A stretch of 64,000 nucleotides of DNA, taken from GCA-002793235 sp965267355. GTDB taxonomy: Bacteria > Bacteroidota > Bacteroidia > Flavobacteriales_E > Vicingaceae. This document shows, one piece after another, positions 15,603 to 23,725 of the stretch (the first letter of the stretch is position 1; each line of letters starts with the position of its first letter). The translations under genes were made by a program, and so were the position numbers. The DNA lies in the NCBI GenBank assembly GCA_965267355.1, contig OZ253956.1:744001-808000 (forward strand), read 5' to 3'. The notes below the pieces were generated by a model. The model worked only from the letters and a program-made list of their open reading frames with translations. It had not been told where the DNA came from and did no database searches.

Positions 15603-17711
15603 TCATATTCTAACGCCTATGATGCAAACATCATCTAACTGCTCTAAATCACCTTTCCAGTTTTCAAAAGCTTCATCTATTAATTGATACTGTTGTTCCA
15701 TAGTTTCTTTTTGAATGGATAGTAGGAGTTTCTTAAAATTAGCTGTTTTCATTTTCTTTCCCTTTTCTCCTCCAAATTGATCAACATAACCATCCGAGAA
15801 CAAATAAATGGTATCGCCTTTTTCTAAATTAACTAGATGACTTTCAAAATTTTGTGGAGTTTCTACCATTCCTATATGTTGTTTTGTAGCTTTAACAACT
15901 TCAACTTGATCTGAATTTTTTCGAATAATCCAAAGTGAATTATTTGCCCCTGCAAATTCAAAAGATTTATCTTTAGTATTCATCACTACCAAAGCTATAT
16001 CCATCCCATCTCTAACACTAATTTTAGAATTATTTTGAATGGATTTATTCATTTGTTCAGCAATAATTTCTCTTGTTTTATCTAATATTTTTCCCGGATT
16101 AATTAAGTTAAACTCCCCTATTGCTCTGTTTAATGCATTATGGCAAACAACACTTATCATGGCTCCAGGCACCCCATGTCCTGTACAGTCTGCTACGGCA
16201 AATAGTACTTTATCTCCTACTTTTTCAACCCAATAAAAATCTCCTGCAACAATATCTTTCGGCTTATAAAAAACAAATGAATCTGAAAGGTGCGTTCTAA
16301 TAAAATCATCTGAAGGGAGTATAGCATCCTGAATACGTTTAGCATAATTAATGCTATCTAAAATCTCTATATTTTTTTCTTCAACTAATATTTTTTGATG
16401 TTCAACTTCTTCTTTTTGTTTAAGAATAAGTTCATTTGATTTTCTCTTATTTATATATGCTCTAATAGAAATAAATGACATTATTATCACAATTAAAAGT
16501 CCTCCTATAAGCATATTGTTTTGCAAGCTTTTACGCTTAGATGCTTCTCTAGATTTTTCAAGCTCAACTTCTTTTAATTGAATTTGTTGTTCTTTTTTTT
16601 CTGTTTCATATTCAATCTCAAGTTGTGAAAGTTTGTCTAATTTTTCTTGATTAAAAATCGAATCTTTTATTTCTGAATACAATTTATGATACTTAAGTGC
16701 TTTTTTGAATAATCCGTAATTTTCTAATTCTGTTGAGTATTGCTTATAAAGCTCTTGCTGCATTCCTTTAGCTTTAAGTGTTATACTCTGATTAATAGCT
16801 TTTTCATAGAATTCTTGCCCTTTATCCTTATCACCCATTCTAAAATAAAGTTCAGCAAAATGAGAAATAGTAGTTGCTAACTCTCTATATAACCCCATCT
16901 CTTGTCTTAAATCATAAGCCTTTTGTAAGTTTAATTTTGCTTGGGGTAATTGTCGCATTTTGAGATAACAATTACCAATACTATTATATGAATGAGCAAT
17001 ACTTTCTTTATTTTTTTGTGCGATTGATATTTCCAACGATTTTTTAGAATATTCTAGTGCTTGTTGATAGTCCTCTTGTGTTATATTAATTAAACTAAGG
17101 TTATTATAGCAGTATTGAGCATAAAGAAGATTGTTTATTATTTGGCTTAATTCCAGTGCTTTCTTAAAATATGCTTCTGATTTATCTAATTTTTCTGTAA
17201 CACCATAAACTGCTCCAATGGTTATATATGAAACTAATATACCTGTAGTATCTTTCAACTTTTCTTCTGATCTTAAAGACTCTAAATAGAAAGATAATGC
17301 CAAATCAAATTCTCCCTTGTCGTAATAAATATTACCAAGATTACTACTAAACTTACCTATAAATTTTTCAATTTTTAATTGCCTACTAATATCTAAACCT
17401 AATTTTAGATACTGCTCTGCAACCTTTAAATTGTTTTTATGTTTATTAGCTAAACCTATTAAATTATAAGCAACCAATACCTTATGAGTATCCTGTAAGC
17501 TATTTGCTATTTTTAACCCTTTTTCGGCATAAAATTGACTTTTAGAAGGGTTATTTTGCTTGTATTCATTAGCTATTTGAAAGTAAATACTTGCTTGAAC
17601 CGTATCATATTGCTTATTTACAACTTGTAAAAGACTATCAATCTGAGTGGTGTTTTGAGCCGAAAGTAAATGACAAGAAAAAACAATTAATAATAAAAAA
17701 CACCTAAACAT
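15603..17711 (-). CDS. TPR protein with membrane segment and SpoIIE-type PP2C phosphatase domain
   Basis: 702 aa. A signal peptide (to about residue 18, LLSAQ) is followed by tetratricopeptide repeats (about 25-360), a helix, a transmembrane segment (about 398-418), a coiled coil (about 420-455) and a C-terminal SpoIIE/PP2C domain (about 470-702) with metal-binding FAVADCTGHGVPGAMIS and LFSDGYVDQFGG. The layout indicates a sensor with periplasmic TPRs and a cytoplasmic Ser/Thr phosphatase, probably acting in a partner-switching pathway on an anti-sigma-factor antagonist; no such partner lies nearby. A small 8-bp hairpin overlaps the region just before its ATG. Confidence 0.88.
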   Translation of the reverse strand: MFRCFLLLIVFSCHLLSAQNTTQIDSLLQVVNKQYDTVQASIYFQIANEYKQNNPSKSQFYAEKGLKIANSLQDTHKVLVAYNLIGLANKHKNNLKVAEQYLKLGLDISRQLKIEKFIGKFSSNLGNIYYDKGEFDLALSFYLESLRSEEKLKDTTGILVSYITIGAVYGVTEKLDKSEAYFKKALELSQIINNLLYAQYCYNNLSLINITQEDYQQALEYSKKSLEISIAQKNKESIAHSYNSIGNCYLKMRQLPQAKLNLQKAYDLRQEMGLYRELATTISHFAELYFRMGDKDKGQEFYEKAINQSITLKAKGMQQELYKQYSTELENYGLFKKALKYHKLYSEIKDSIFNQEKLDKLSQLEIEYETEKKEQQIQLKEVELEKSREASKRKSLQNNMLIGGLLIVIIMSFISIRAYINKRKSNELILKQKEEVEHQKILVEEKNIEILDSINYAKRIQDAILPSDDFIRTHLSDSFVFYKPKDIVAGDFYWVEKVGDKVLFAVADCTGHGVPGAMISVVCHNALNRAIGEFNLINPGKILDKTREIIAEQMNKSIQNNSKISVRDGMDIALVVMNTKDKSFEFAGANNSLWIIRKNSDQVEVVKATKQHIGMVETPQNFESHLVNLEKGDTIYLFSDGYVDQFGGEKGKKMKTANFKKLLLSIQKETMEQQYQLIDEAFENWKGDLEQLDDVCIIGVRI

Positions 17712-17729
17712 TTGATAAAAATATCAAAT
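17710..17729 (-). promoter_or_regulatory. Small inverted repeat before the SpoIIE phosphatase gene
   Basis: ATTTGATA (17710-17717) pairs with TATCAAAT (17722-17729) around a 4-base A loop, touching the start codon. It could be an operator or a leader hairpin; at this AT content it could also be chance. Confidence 0.3.
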
Positions 17730-17774
17730 TACATAAGGTTAAAAAAGGATTTTAAATTTCTTTTACAGTACCTC

Positions 17775-18926
17775 CTACTTTAAAAATGTTTTATTCTTCA
17801 CCAATATTTCCTTTGCCATTGCTTTCATTACTTCACCTGCCTGTATAGTAATTTCTTCCTCATGTGGATACGGAAGAGGCTTAGTATTCAACTCTTGCTT
17901 TGTTGCTTCACTTAGTGCATCAATATTTCCCAGAGGCAAAGCATATCTGTTTTCAAAAATAGATTCTGATGTAATTGGTTCCTTTTTCAACAATTTATCA
18001 GTTGCATTATCATAATACTCTATGTCTCCAGTAATTCGTGCTACCTTACTTTGGTGATAACGTGTAACACTACATTGTATAGTTTTATATCTTGGAATCT
18101 TAATATCATTCCCCAAACTATCTTTGGTTACATTACCGTTAGCATCTAATACATAATCAAAGCCATCTTCTACTTCTCTTTGCTCAACTGTTGTTTGCTT
18201 GTTAAGCTGATCAGGTGTTACTTCAATTAGCTTTACACTAAGAATTACTGAATAATGATACAATATTGTCGTATCGATATAAGAGTCATAATTTACCCAA
18301 CCTTTGTCCAAATCGTTTACATCAATATTTTGAATTTCCTGCATCATTTTTTGAGGCACTAACATCTCGGCATTATCTTCAATTCTGAAAAAGATATTAG
18401 TTACACCTGCTTTTTTCGCTTCAGCAATTTTTTGATCAATGTCTTTAAAATCATTGATATAGCTTTTTGATTCACGATAATAATCATAAGCCTTCCTAGC
18501 TTCCATTCTATCACTTTTAGCCATTAATTCGTTACCCTTAGCATAAGCATACTCCGCTGCATTAGTTTTAGCCACATTAAGTTCACTGGTATAATCAACT
18601 TCCTTAAATTCTACACCAACAGGAGGAAGGGATAGTGCCAGATCCTGATGCTTTTTTAAATTTAGATATAAACGATAAATTTTACCCCAGTTAGCCGGAT
18701 CACCTTGTTGTTTTAATTGGTTTATTTCAGCATTATCACGCTTATTTGCCATTCGATAAGCATCATTAAATATTTCAACCTCTTCAAACTTACCTGGGTT
18801 TCTCTGGATTTTTTTGGCTGATTTTTTTAATGCTGCATCGTAATCTCCAGTGGCCAGCTCTTTACTTGAAGAAGCACAAGAAACTAAAAATGAAATAACA
18901 ATAAAGACAGGAATAATTTTTCTCAT
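17775..18926 (-). CDS. Hypothetical lipoprotein, TPR-like (383 aa)
   Basis: The lipobox FLVSC places the lipidated Cys at 17. Helical repeats (YDAALKKSAKKIQRNPGKFEEVEIFNDAYRMA pattern, about 25-150) suggest a short TPR-like region, followed by a beta-rich domain (about 175-350). The protein resembles a Bacteroidota-restricted group of lipoproteins without an assigned function, and I cannot name it. It lies between the phosphatase and the large T9SS cargo gene, all on the reverse strand but with separate gaps of about 60 bases. Confidence 0.75.
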   Translation of the reverse strand: MRKIIPVFIVISFLVSCASSSKELATGDYDAALKKSAKKIQRNPGKFEEVEIFNDAYRMANKRDNAEINQLKQQGDPANWGKIYRLYLNLKKHQDLALSLPPVGVEFKEVDYTSELNVAKTNAAEYAYAKGNELMAKSDRMEARKAYDYYRESKSYINDFKDIDQKIAEAKKAGVTNIFFRIEDNAEMLVPQKMMQEIQNIDVNDLDKGWVNYDSYIDTTILYHYSVILSVKLIEVTPDQLNKQTTVEQREVEDGFDYVLDANGNVTKDSLGNDIKIPRYKTIQCSVTRYHQSKVARITGDIEYYDNATDKLLKKEPITSESIFENRYALPLGNIDALSEATKQELNTKPLPYPHEEEITIQAGEVMKAMAKEILVKNKTFLK

Positions 18927-18985
18927 AGTACAGTTTATTCTCTAATAATCAAACAACAAGCCAAATATAACAAACATCACGTACT

Positions 18986-21900
18986 TTAACGAATCAGTGT
19001 AACTGTTCCATAAAGCTCTCCTTCTTTGCCAATAATATCTCTAAAACGGATTTTCCAAACATATGCTTCTGTTTTACAAAGATTCCCTTGATATGTTCCA
19101 TCCCAACCTACTGTTATATCATTGGTATAAAACATTAGCTCTCCCCAACGATCAAAAACATGCATCTCAAACTCCACAATGTCTTTACCATAAGCGTAAA
19201 ACACATCATTTTTTCCATCAGGGTAAAGTGGCGTAAATGAATTAGGCACATAAATGGAACCATCATAATAAACAGTTACAGTATCGTAAATAAAACACCC
19301 GTTTGCTCCCTGTATGGTTACATAATATGTTCTACTTTCTTTTGAAGTAACTGTTGGTGTTGAACAGTCAGTGCAACTCAACCCTTCAGGTGGTTCCCAC
19401 CAATAATTTATTCCATTTGAATTTGGATTAAGAATAACTTCTTTCCCCCAATCTGCCGTGATGGTATCTTCCATATTTAGAGTTGGATAATTGAGTGTAT
19501 CAATAAAAACAGTTTTTGTAAACTGACAACCATGCTGCTCAAATTGAAGTGTTAACAATGTGGGCTCATTAATTATTATTACTGTTGTATCACTAGATGG
19601 ATCATAAACATTAGTTGAAGGTGACCAATAATGACTAGTCCCTCCTTCTGACCATAGCTTTACTTCTTCTCCAAGACATACCGCAGTATCTGGTCTAATG
19701 GAAACATTTGCATCTTTTACAATTACTTCTACATAGTCCGTATCCTGATGCAAACATGTAACTGCATCTAAAGCGACAAGCATTACATTAAATGTTCCTG
19801 TATCAGTATATAAATGTTTAGGCTCAAATTCGGTAGAAGTATATCCATCATCAAAATCCCAAAAATAAGTTACTCCCCCCGTACTTAAATTCTGAAAATG
19901 AGCTGTATCTCCCAAACAATGAACTGGACCAGTATATAAATCTGCATCAACCTCTAAAGAGGTTAAATCAATTTTAAATACTCCCAAATTACAGTTGGTC
20001 CCATTTGCTTTATTAGTAGACCAAGCTCCTGCTGTAGTAGGAAAATCATCTAATCCTCCACATGCTGAACATACTGCTTGATAAACGATTCCTTTTTTAT
20101 CAAAACGACTTGTTCCTCCATCCACATGATCAGCACTTGACGCTCCTCCAAAAAAGGTAGAATAAAGCAACGTATCAGCATCTTCTGCTAAAAGAATTAA
20201 GTAATAATCGTTCCCATCAGTAACTGGTTGAATTGCTCCCATTGTAATTGGCAATCCGGTTGTGGTACTAAGCGTTGCTCTTCCTAAGTTATTATTTAGA
20301 TACCCTCCCCAACCTGATACCAGAATGTGATTACACTCATTAACCAAAAAAGCAGAAAGTGCTATATCTACTTCTCCAGAACCCGTTCCAAATGCGGTTG
20401 AAAACACGGTAGAAGATAAATTAGGTGTTAATTTATGTAAAAACTGACCACTATTAGGATTGTTATAAACTGTGGGAGGTGTGATATTGTATGCTCCCTC
20501 TGTTTGCCCCACTACATAAATATTGTTGGCAGTATCTAACTGAACAAAAAAAGATTGGTCGTAGTCAGGTGTTCCTACAAAAGTACTTGCCAGAATACCT
20601 GAAGCATTATTGTCAATTTTAGTAATCCATCCATCAGCATTGCCTTGATAATTAGTATTGAAAGCTCCATTAGTAATAGGAAAGTCATTGCTTTCTGTTC
20701 CTCCAGTAATAATTACGTTTCCTGATTGGTCAAACTGTAATGAATATGCTGCATCATCATCATTCCCACCAAGGTAAGTACTCCAAACCATATTCGTTAG
20801 ATTACTGCTTAACTTAAATACACAAGCATCTTGACCTCCAGATAAACTGGTTTGAATAGCTGAAGCTGAAACGGGAAAATCATTAGACAAAGTAGTACTT
20901 GCAACATATATATTATTGGAATTATCCACTATTATTTCTCCCCTAAATTCATCAGCGTAATTATATTTTAAAGTATCACTAACATTAAGCCCATCGTTAT
21001 TAGAGCCTCCAACATAAGTTGAACCCAATAAGGCGGTACCTGAAGCATTAAATTTAGAAATAATAATATCTGAACCACTAATGTAATTAGGTATTGCTCC
21101 ATTGTAAAGATTACCTCCACCATAACTGGTATCATAAGCAGTAAATGTAACTGGGTAGTCATTTGAAGAAGTAGTCCCCAGCACCAACAATTCATCATTA
21201 TTATTAACAATCAAACTATGTGGTGATTCATTTTCTGTACCTCCAAGATAAGTGGAGTAAATAAGTGTAGAACCATCTGAAGCAAATTTAGAAATAGTGA
21301 TGTCTGTTCCTGCTAAATAATTACCATTTCCTCCAGCAAAATTTACTTGATAGGCTCCTGTAGTTGTTGGGTATCCTACTCCAAAACTTACTCCTCCTCC
21401 ATATAAATTTCCAGCATTATCAAATGTAGAGGTATACCCCCAATTATCAATTGTTGAACCTGAATAGGAAGCAAAAATTAACGTTGGATCAATAATTAAT
21501 TCTTTTGTTTCATCATAGCCTCTTGGAAATTCAAAGGAAATAATATCTCCATCAAGTTTAAATTTACATTTTACTTCTTTTTGTTTGCCATTTTTTAGCT
21601 GATAAGCATAAGGAGCTTGTTCAATAATTTCGTTAACAGAAGTTTTAATCACCAACTTACCTTTATCTAAATACAAGCTATCTACTCCGTTATATTTAAG
21701 TTGAATAAGATTAGATTTAGTTTTTGGAGCAACTATAAAATCATATTTTAAATACCCTTCTTTCCAATAAAATTTCAAATCAATCCCCTCGTATAAGTTT
21801 TGATAAGCCATACTGTGATACTTTTTCACATTGGTTGCCCACGTTTTGGTATCCTTACCTAAGTAATAATTTAAGTAATCTGAACTCTGATTATCAGTCC

Positions 21901-22207
21901 TAAATTCAGGTGCTTCTGCATTTAAAAACTCTATGTTAAATGCATGCAAATTCATAACATAATCTTGTGGCGAAGAATTTTTTATCATGTGATGGTGCAT
22001 ATCATGCAACCTAGCCATATCCTGCTCATCGTAAAATTGATAGGTTAGCTGATTGGCTTCCAAATACAAGTTTCCCGCAGGGATTTTTGCTTTGTATTTG
22101 ATGTTGTTTGCCCATTGCCCTTTATTTTCAATAAATTCGATTTTAGGTGTTTGAGCGAACACACTCGTTGCAAAAGCAATAAACAATATGTTTAAAATCC
22201 TTTTCAA
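18986..22207 (-). CDS. Large T9SS cargo protein: SBBP repeats, PKD domain and type B (gliding-motility) C-terminal domain
   Basis: 1073 aa. The signal peptide MKRILNILFIAFATSVFAQ is read from a TTG at 22205-22207; the only in-frame codon before the stop TAG just upstream is CTT, so TTG is the start. An N-terminal domain (FIENKGQWANNIKYKA) and beta-propeller SBBP-type repeats (AGNLYGGG, STYLGG...) cover about 20-750; a PKD domain (YFWDFDDGYTSTEFEPKH) lies near 780-840; and the C-terminus (IYVPNSFTPLYPDGKNDVF ... WDGTYQG) is the gliding motility-associated type B signal. A surface-exposed adhesin-like protein is inferred. A 22-bp palindrome precedes the gene. Confidence 0.88.
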   Translation of the reverse strand: MKRILNILFIAFATSVFAQTPKIEFIENKGQWANNIKYKAKIPAGNLYLEANQLTYQFYDEQDMARLHDMHHHMIKNSSPQDYVMNLHAFNIEFLNAEAPEFRTDNQSSDYLNYYLGKDTKTWATNVKKYHSMAYQNLYEGIDLKFYWKEGYLKYDFIVAPKTKSNLIQLKYNGVDSLYLDKGKLVIKTSVNEIIEQAPYAYQLKNGKQKEVKCKFKLDGDIISFEFPRGYDETKELIIDPTLIFASYSGSTIDNWGYTSTFDNAGNLYGGGVSFGVGYPTTTGAYQVNFAGGNGNYLAGTDITISKFASDGSTLIYSTYLGGTENESPHSLIVNNNDELLVLGTTSSNDYPVTFTAYDTSYGGGNLYNGAIPNYISGSDIIISKFNASGTALLGSTYVGGSNNDGLNVSDTLKYNYADEFRGEIIVDNSNNIYVASTTLSNDFPVSASAIQTSLSGGQDACVFKLSSNLTNMVWSTYLGGNDDDAAYSLQFDQSGNVIITGGTESNDFPITNGAFNTNYQGNADGWITKIDNNASGILASTFVGTPDYDQSFFVQLDTANNIYVVGQTEGAYNITPPTVYNNPNSGQFLHKLTPNLSSTVFSTAFGTGSGEVDIALSAFLVNECNHILVSGWGGYLNNNLGRATLSTTTGLPITMGAIQPVTDGNDYYLILLAEDADTLLYSTFFGGASSADHVDGGTSRFDKKGIVYQAVCSACGGLDDFPTTAGAWSTNKANGTNCNLGVFKIDLTSLEVDADLYTGPVHCLGDTAHFQNLSTGGVTYFWDFDDGYTSTEFEPKHLYTDTGTFNVMLVALDAVTCLHQDTDYVEVIVKDANVSIRPDTAVCLGEEVKLWSEGGTSHYWSPSTNVYDPSSDTTVIIINEPTLLTLQFEQHGCQFTKTVFIDTLNYPTLNMEDTITADWGKEVILNPNSNGINYWWEPPEGLSCTDCSTPTVTSKESRTYYVTIQGANGCFIYDTVTVYYDGSIYVPNSFTPLYPDGKNDVFYAYGKDIVEFEMHVFDRWGELMFYTNDITVGWDGTYQGNLCKTEAYVWKIRFRDIIGKEGELYGTVTLIR

Positions 22208-22239
22208 AAGCTATAATTCAACCTCACAAGGTACTAATT

Positions 22240-22261
22240 TTTAAAAGGTTAACCTTTTAAA
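22240..22261. promoter_or_regulatory. Perfect 22-bp palindrome
   Basis: The sequence TTTAAAAGGTT followed by its exact reverse complement, with no spacer, sits 33 bases before the TTG start of the large T9SS cargo gene and about 85 bases after scoB. The lack of a loop favours a binding site for a dimeric regulator over a terminator. Confidence 0.5.
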
Positions 22262-22346
22262 GACTTGAAAACAGCCATATAGTTGCCTTTAAACAACAGA
22301 TTTTAAATGAAATGTTAGAAATTATTGAAAGCTATGAAACTAAAGA

Positions 22347-23006
22347 TTAGTCAATTTTCATTTCTGGAATATCTCCTTCTACTACTAACTTACCTGCGGT
22401 AGCTGCTTTTATTTCTTCTACTGAAACGCCTGGAGCTCTTTCTAATAAATGAAATGCACCATCTTTTATTTCTATAGCAGCAAGGTTTGTAACAACTCTT
22501 GTAACACAACCAACACCAGTTAGAGGCAACGTACATTCTGGCAGCAATTTACTTTCACCCTTTTTATTGGTGTGCATCATAGCCACGATAATGTTTTCCG
22601 CTGAAGCTACTAAATCCATTGCTCCTCCCATACCTTTCACCATTCTTCCAGGTATTTTCCAATTAGCAATATCTCCATTTTGAGCAACCTCCATAGCCCC
22701 TAAAACAGTTAGTTGTACATGCTGTCCTCTAATCATTGCAAAACTTGTTGCCGAATCAAATATTGATGCCCCAGGCTGTAAAGTAACTGTTTGCTTACCA
22801 GCATTAATCAAATCAGCATCTTCTTCTCCTTCATAAGGAAAGGGTCCCATTCCTAAAATTCCATTCTCCGATTGGAATTCTACTGTAATTCCTTCAGGAA
22901 TATAATTCGCCACTAATGTTGGAATACCAATACCAAGATTAACATACCAACCATCTTTTAATTCTTGAGCTATTCGCTTAGCAATACCATTTTTATCTAA
23001 AGCCAT
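22347..23006 (-). CDS. scoB: 3-oxoacid CoA-transferase subunit B
   Basis: 219 aa. The family I CoA-transferase B-subunit active site is intact: Glu47 in FQSENGILG, the residue that forms the acyl-glutamyl-CoA intermediate. GIGIPT and GAMEVAQNGDIANW motifs match SCOT (succinyl-CoA:acetoacetate) subunits. With the A subunit it moves CoA from succinyl-CoA to a 3-oxoacid. It begins 2 bases after scoA ends and closes the holB-ricT-gldH-PBP1A run. Substrate preference (acetoacetate, 3-oxoadipate) cannot be fixed from sequence alone. Confidence 0.92.
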   Translation of the reverse strand: MALDKNGIAKRIAQELKDGWYVNLGIGIPTLVANYIPEGITVEFQSENGILGMGPFPYEGEEDADLINAGKQTVTLQPGASIFDSATSFAMIRGQHVQLTVLGAMEVAQNGDIANWKIPGRMVKGMGGAMDLVASAENIIVAMMHTNKKGESKLLPECTLPLTGVGCVTRVVTNLAAIEIKDGAFHLLERAPGVSVEEIKAATAGKLVVEGDIPEMKID

Positions 23007-23008
23007 GA

Positions 23009-23713
23009 TTATCCTTTTTGTCTTACAGTTCGTTGTTCAATTCTTTTTTCATAATCTACTCCCTGGAAAATACGTTGGACAAAAATTCCTGGAGTATGAA
23101 TAAAATTAGGATCTAACTCCCCCTCTGGCACTAATTCTTCCACCTCAGCTATGGTAATTTTTCCCGCCATTGCCATCATAGGATTGAAATTTCTAGCTGT
23201 AGCTTTGAAAATCAAATTACCAGCGGTATCTCCTTTCCAAGCTTTTACAATAGCGAAATCAGCCGTAAGCGCACTTTCCAAAATATGGGGTTTTCCATTA
23301 AATTCTCGTACTTCTTTACCCTCAGCTACTTCGGTCCCATAGCCTGCAGGAGTGAAAAACGCAGGAATTCCTGCTCCACCTGCTCTACATCTTTCAGCTA
23401 ATGAACCTTGTGGAATTAAATCAACTTCCAACTCTCCACTTAACATCTGCCTTTCAAACTCATCATTCTCTCCTACGTAAGAAGAAATCATTTTTCTAAT
23501 TTGCTTTTTTTGTAACAATAATCCTAACCCAAAGTCGTCAACCCCTGCATTATTAGAAATACACGTTAACCCTTTTACATTTTTATTTACCAATTCCGCA
23601 ATACAATTTTCAGGAATACCACATAAACCAAAGCCTCCCAACATTAAAGTCATGTCGTCTTCTATTCCCTTACATGCTTCCTGAGCATTTGCTACAACTT
23701 TATCTATTGCCAT
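23009..23713 (-). CDS. scoA: 3-oxoacid CoA-transferase subunit A
   Basis: 234 aa. The CoA-transferase A signature GGFGLCGIPENCI lies near residues 26-38, with the conserved SNNAG (53-57), and the protein ends in the typical RIEQRTVRQKG. It pairs with the adjacent scoB to give the heterodimeric enzyme of ketone-body or fatty-acid use. It starts 12 bases after the PBP1A stop, so it is likely transcribed from the murein and gliding operon upstream even though the functions are unrelated. Confidence 0.92.
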   Translation of the reverse strand: MAIDKVVANAQEACKGIEDDMTLMLGGFGLCGIPENCIAELVNKNVKGLTCISNNAGVDDFGLGLLLQKKQIRKMISSYVGENDEFERQMLSGELEVDLIPQGSLAERCRAGGAGIPAFFTPAGYGTEVAEGKEVREFNGKPHILESALTADFAIVKAWKGDTAGNLIFKATARNFNPMMAMAGKITIAEVEELVPEGELDPNFIHTPGIFVQRIFQGVDYEKRIEQRTVRQKG

Positions 23714-23725
23714 AATTCTTAAAAT

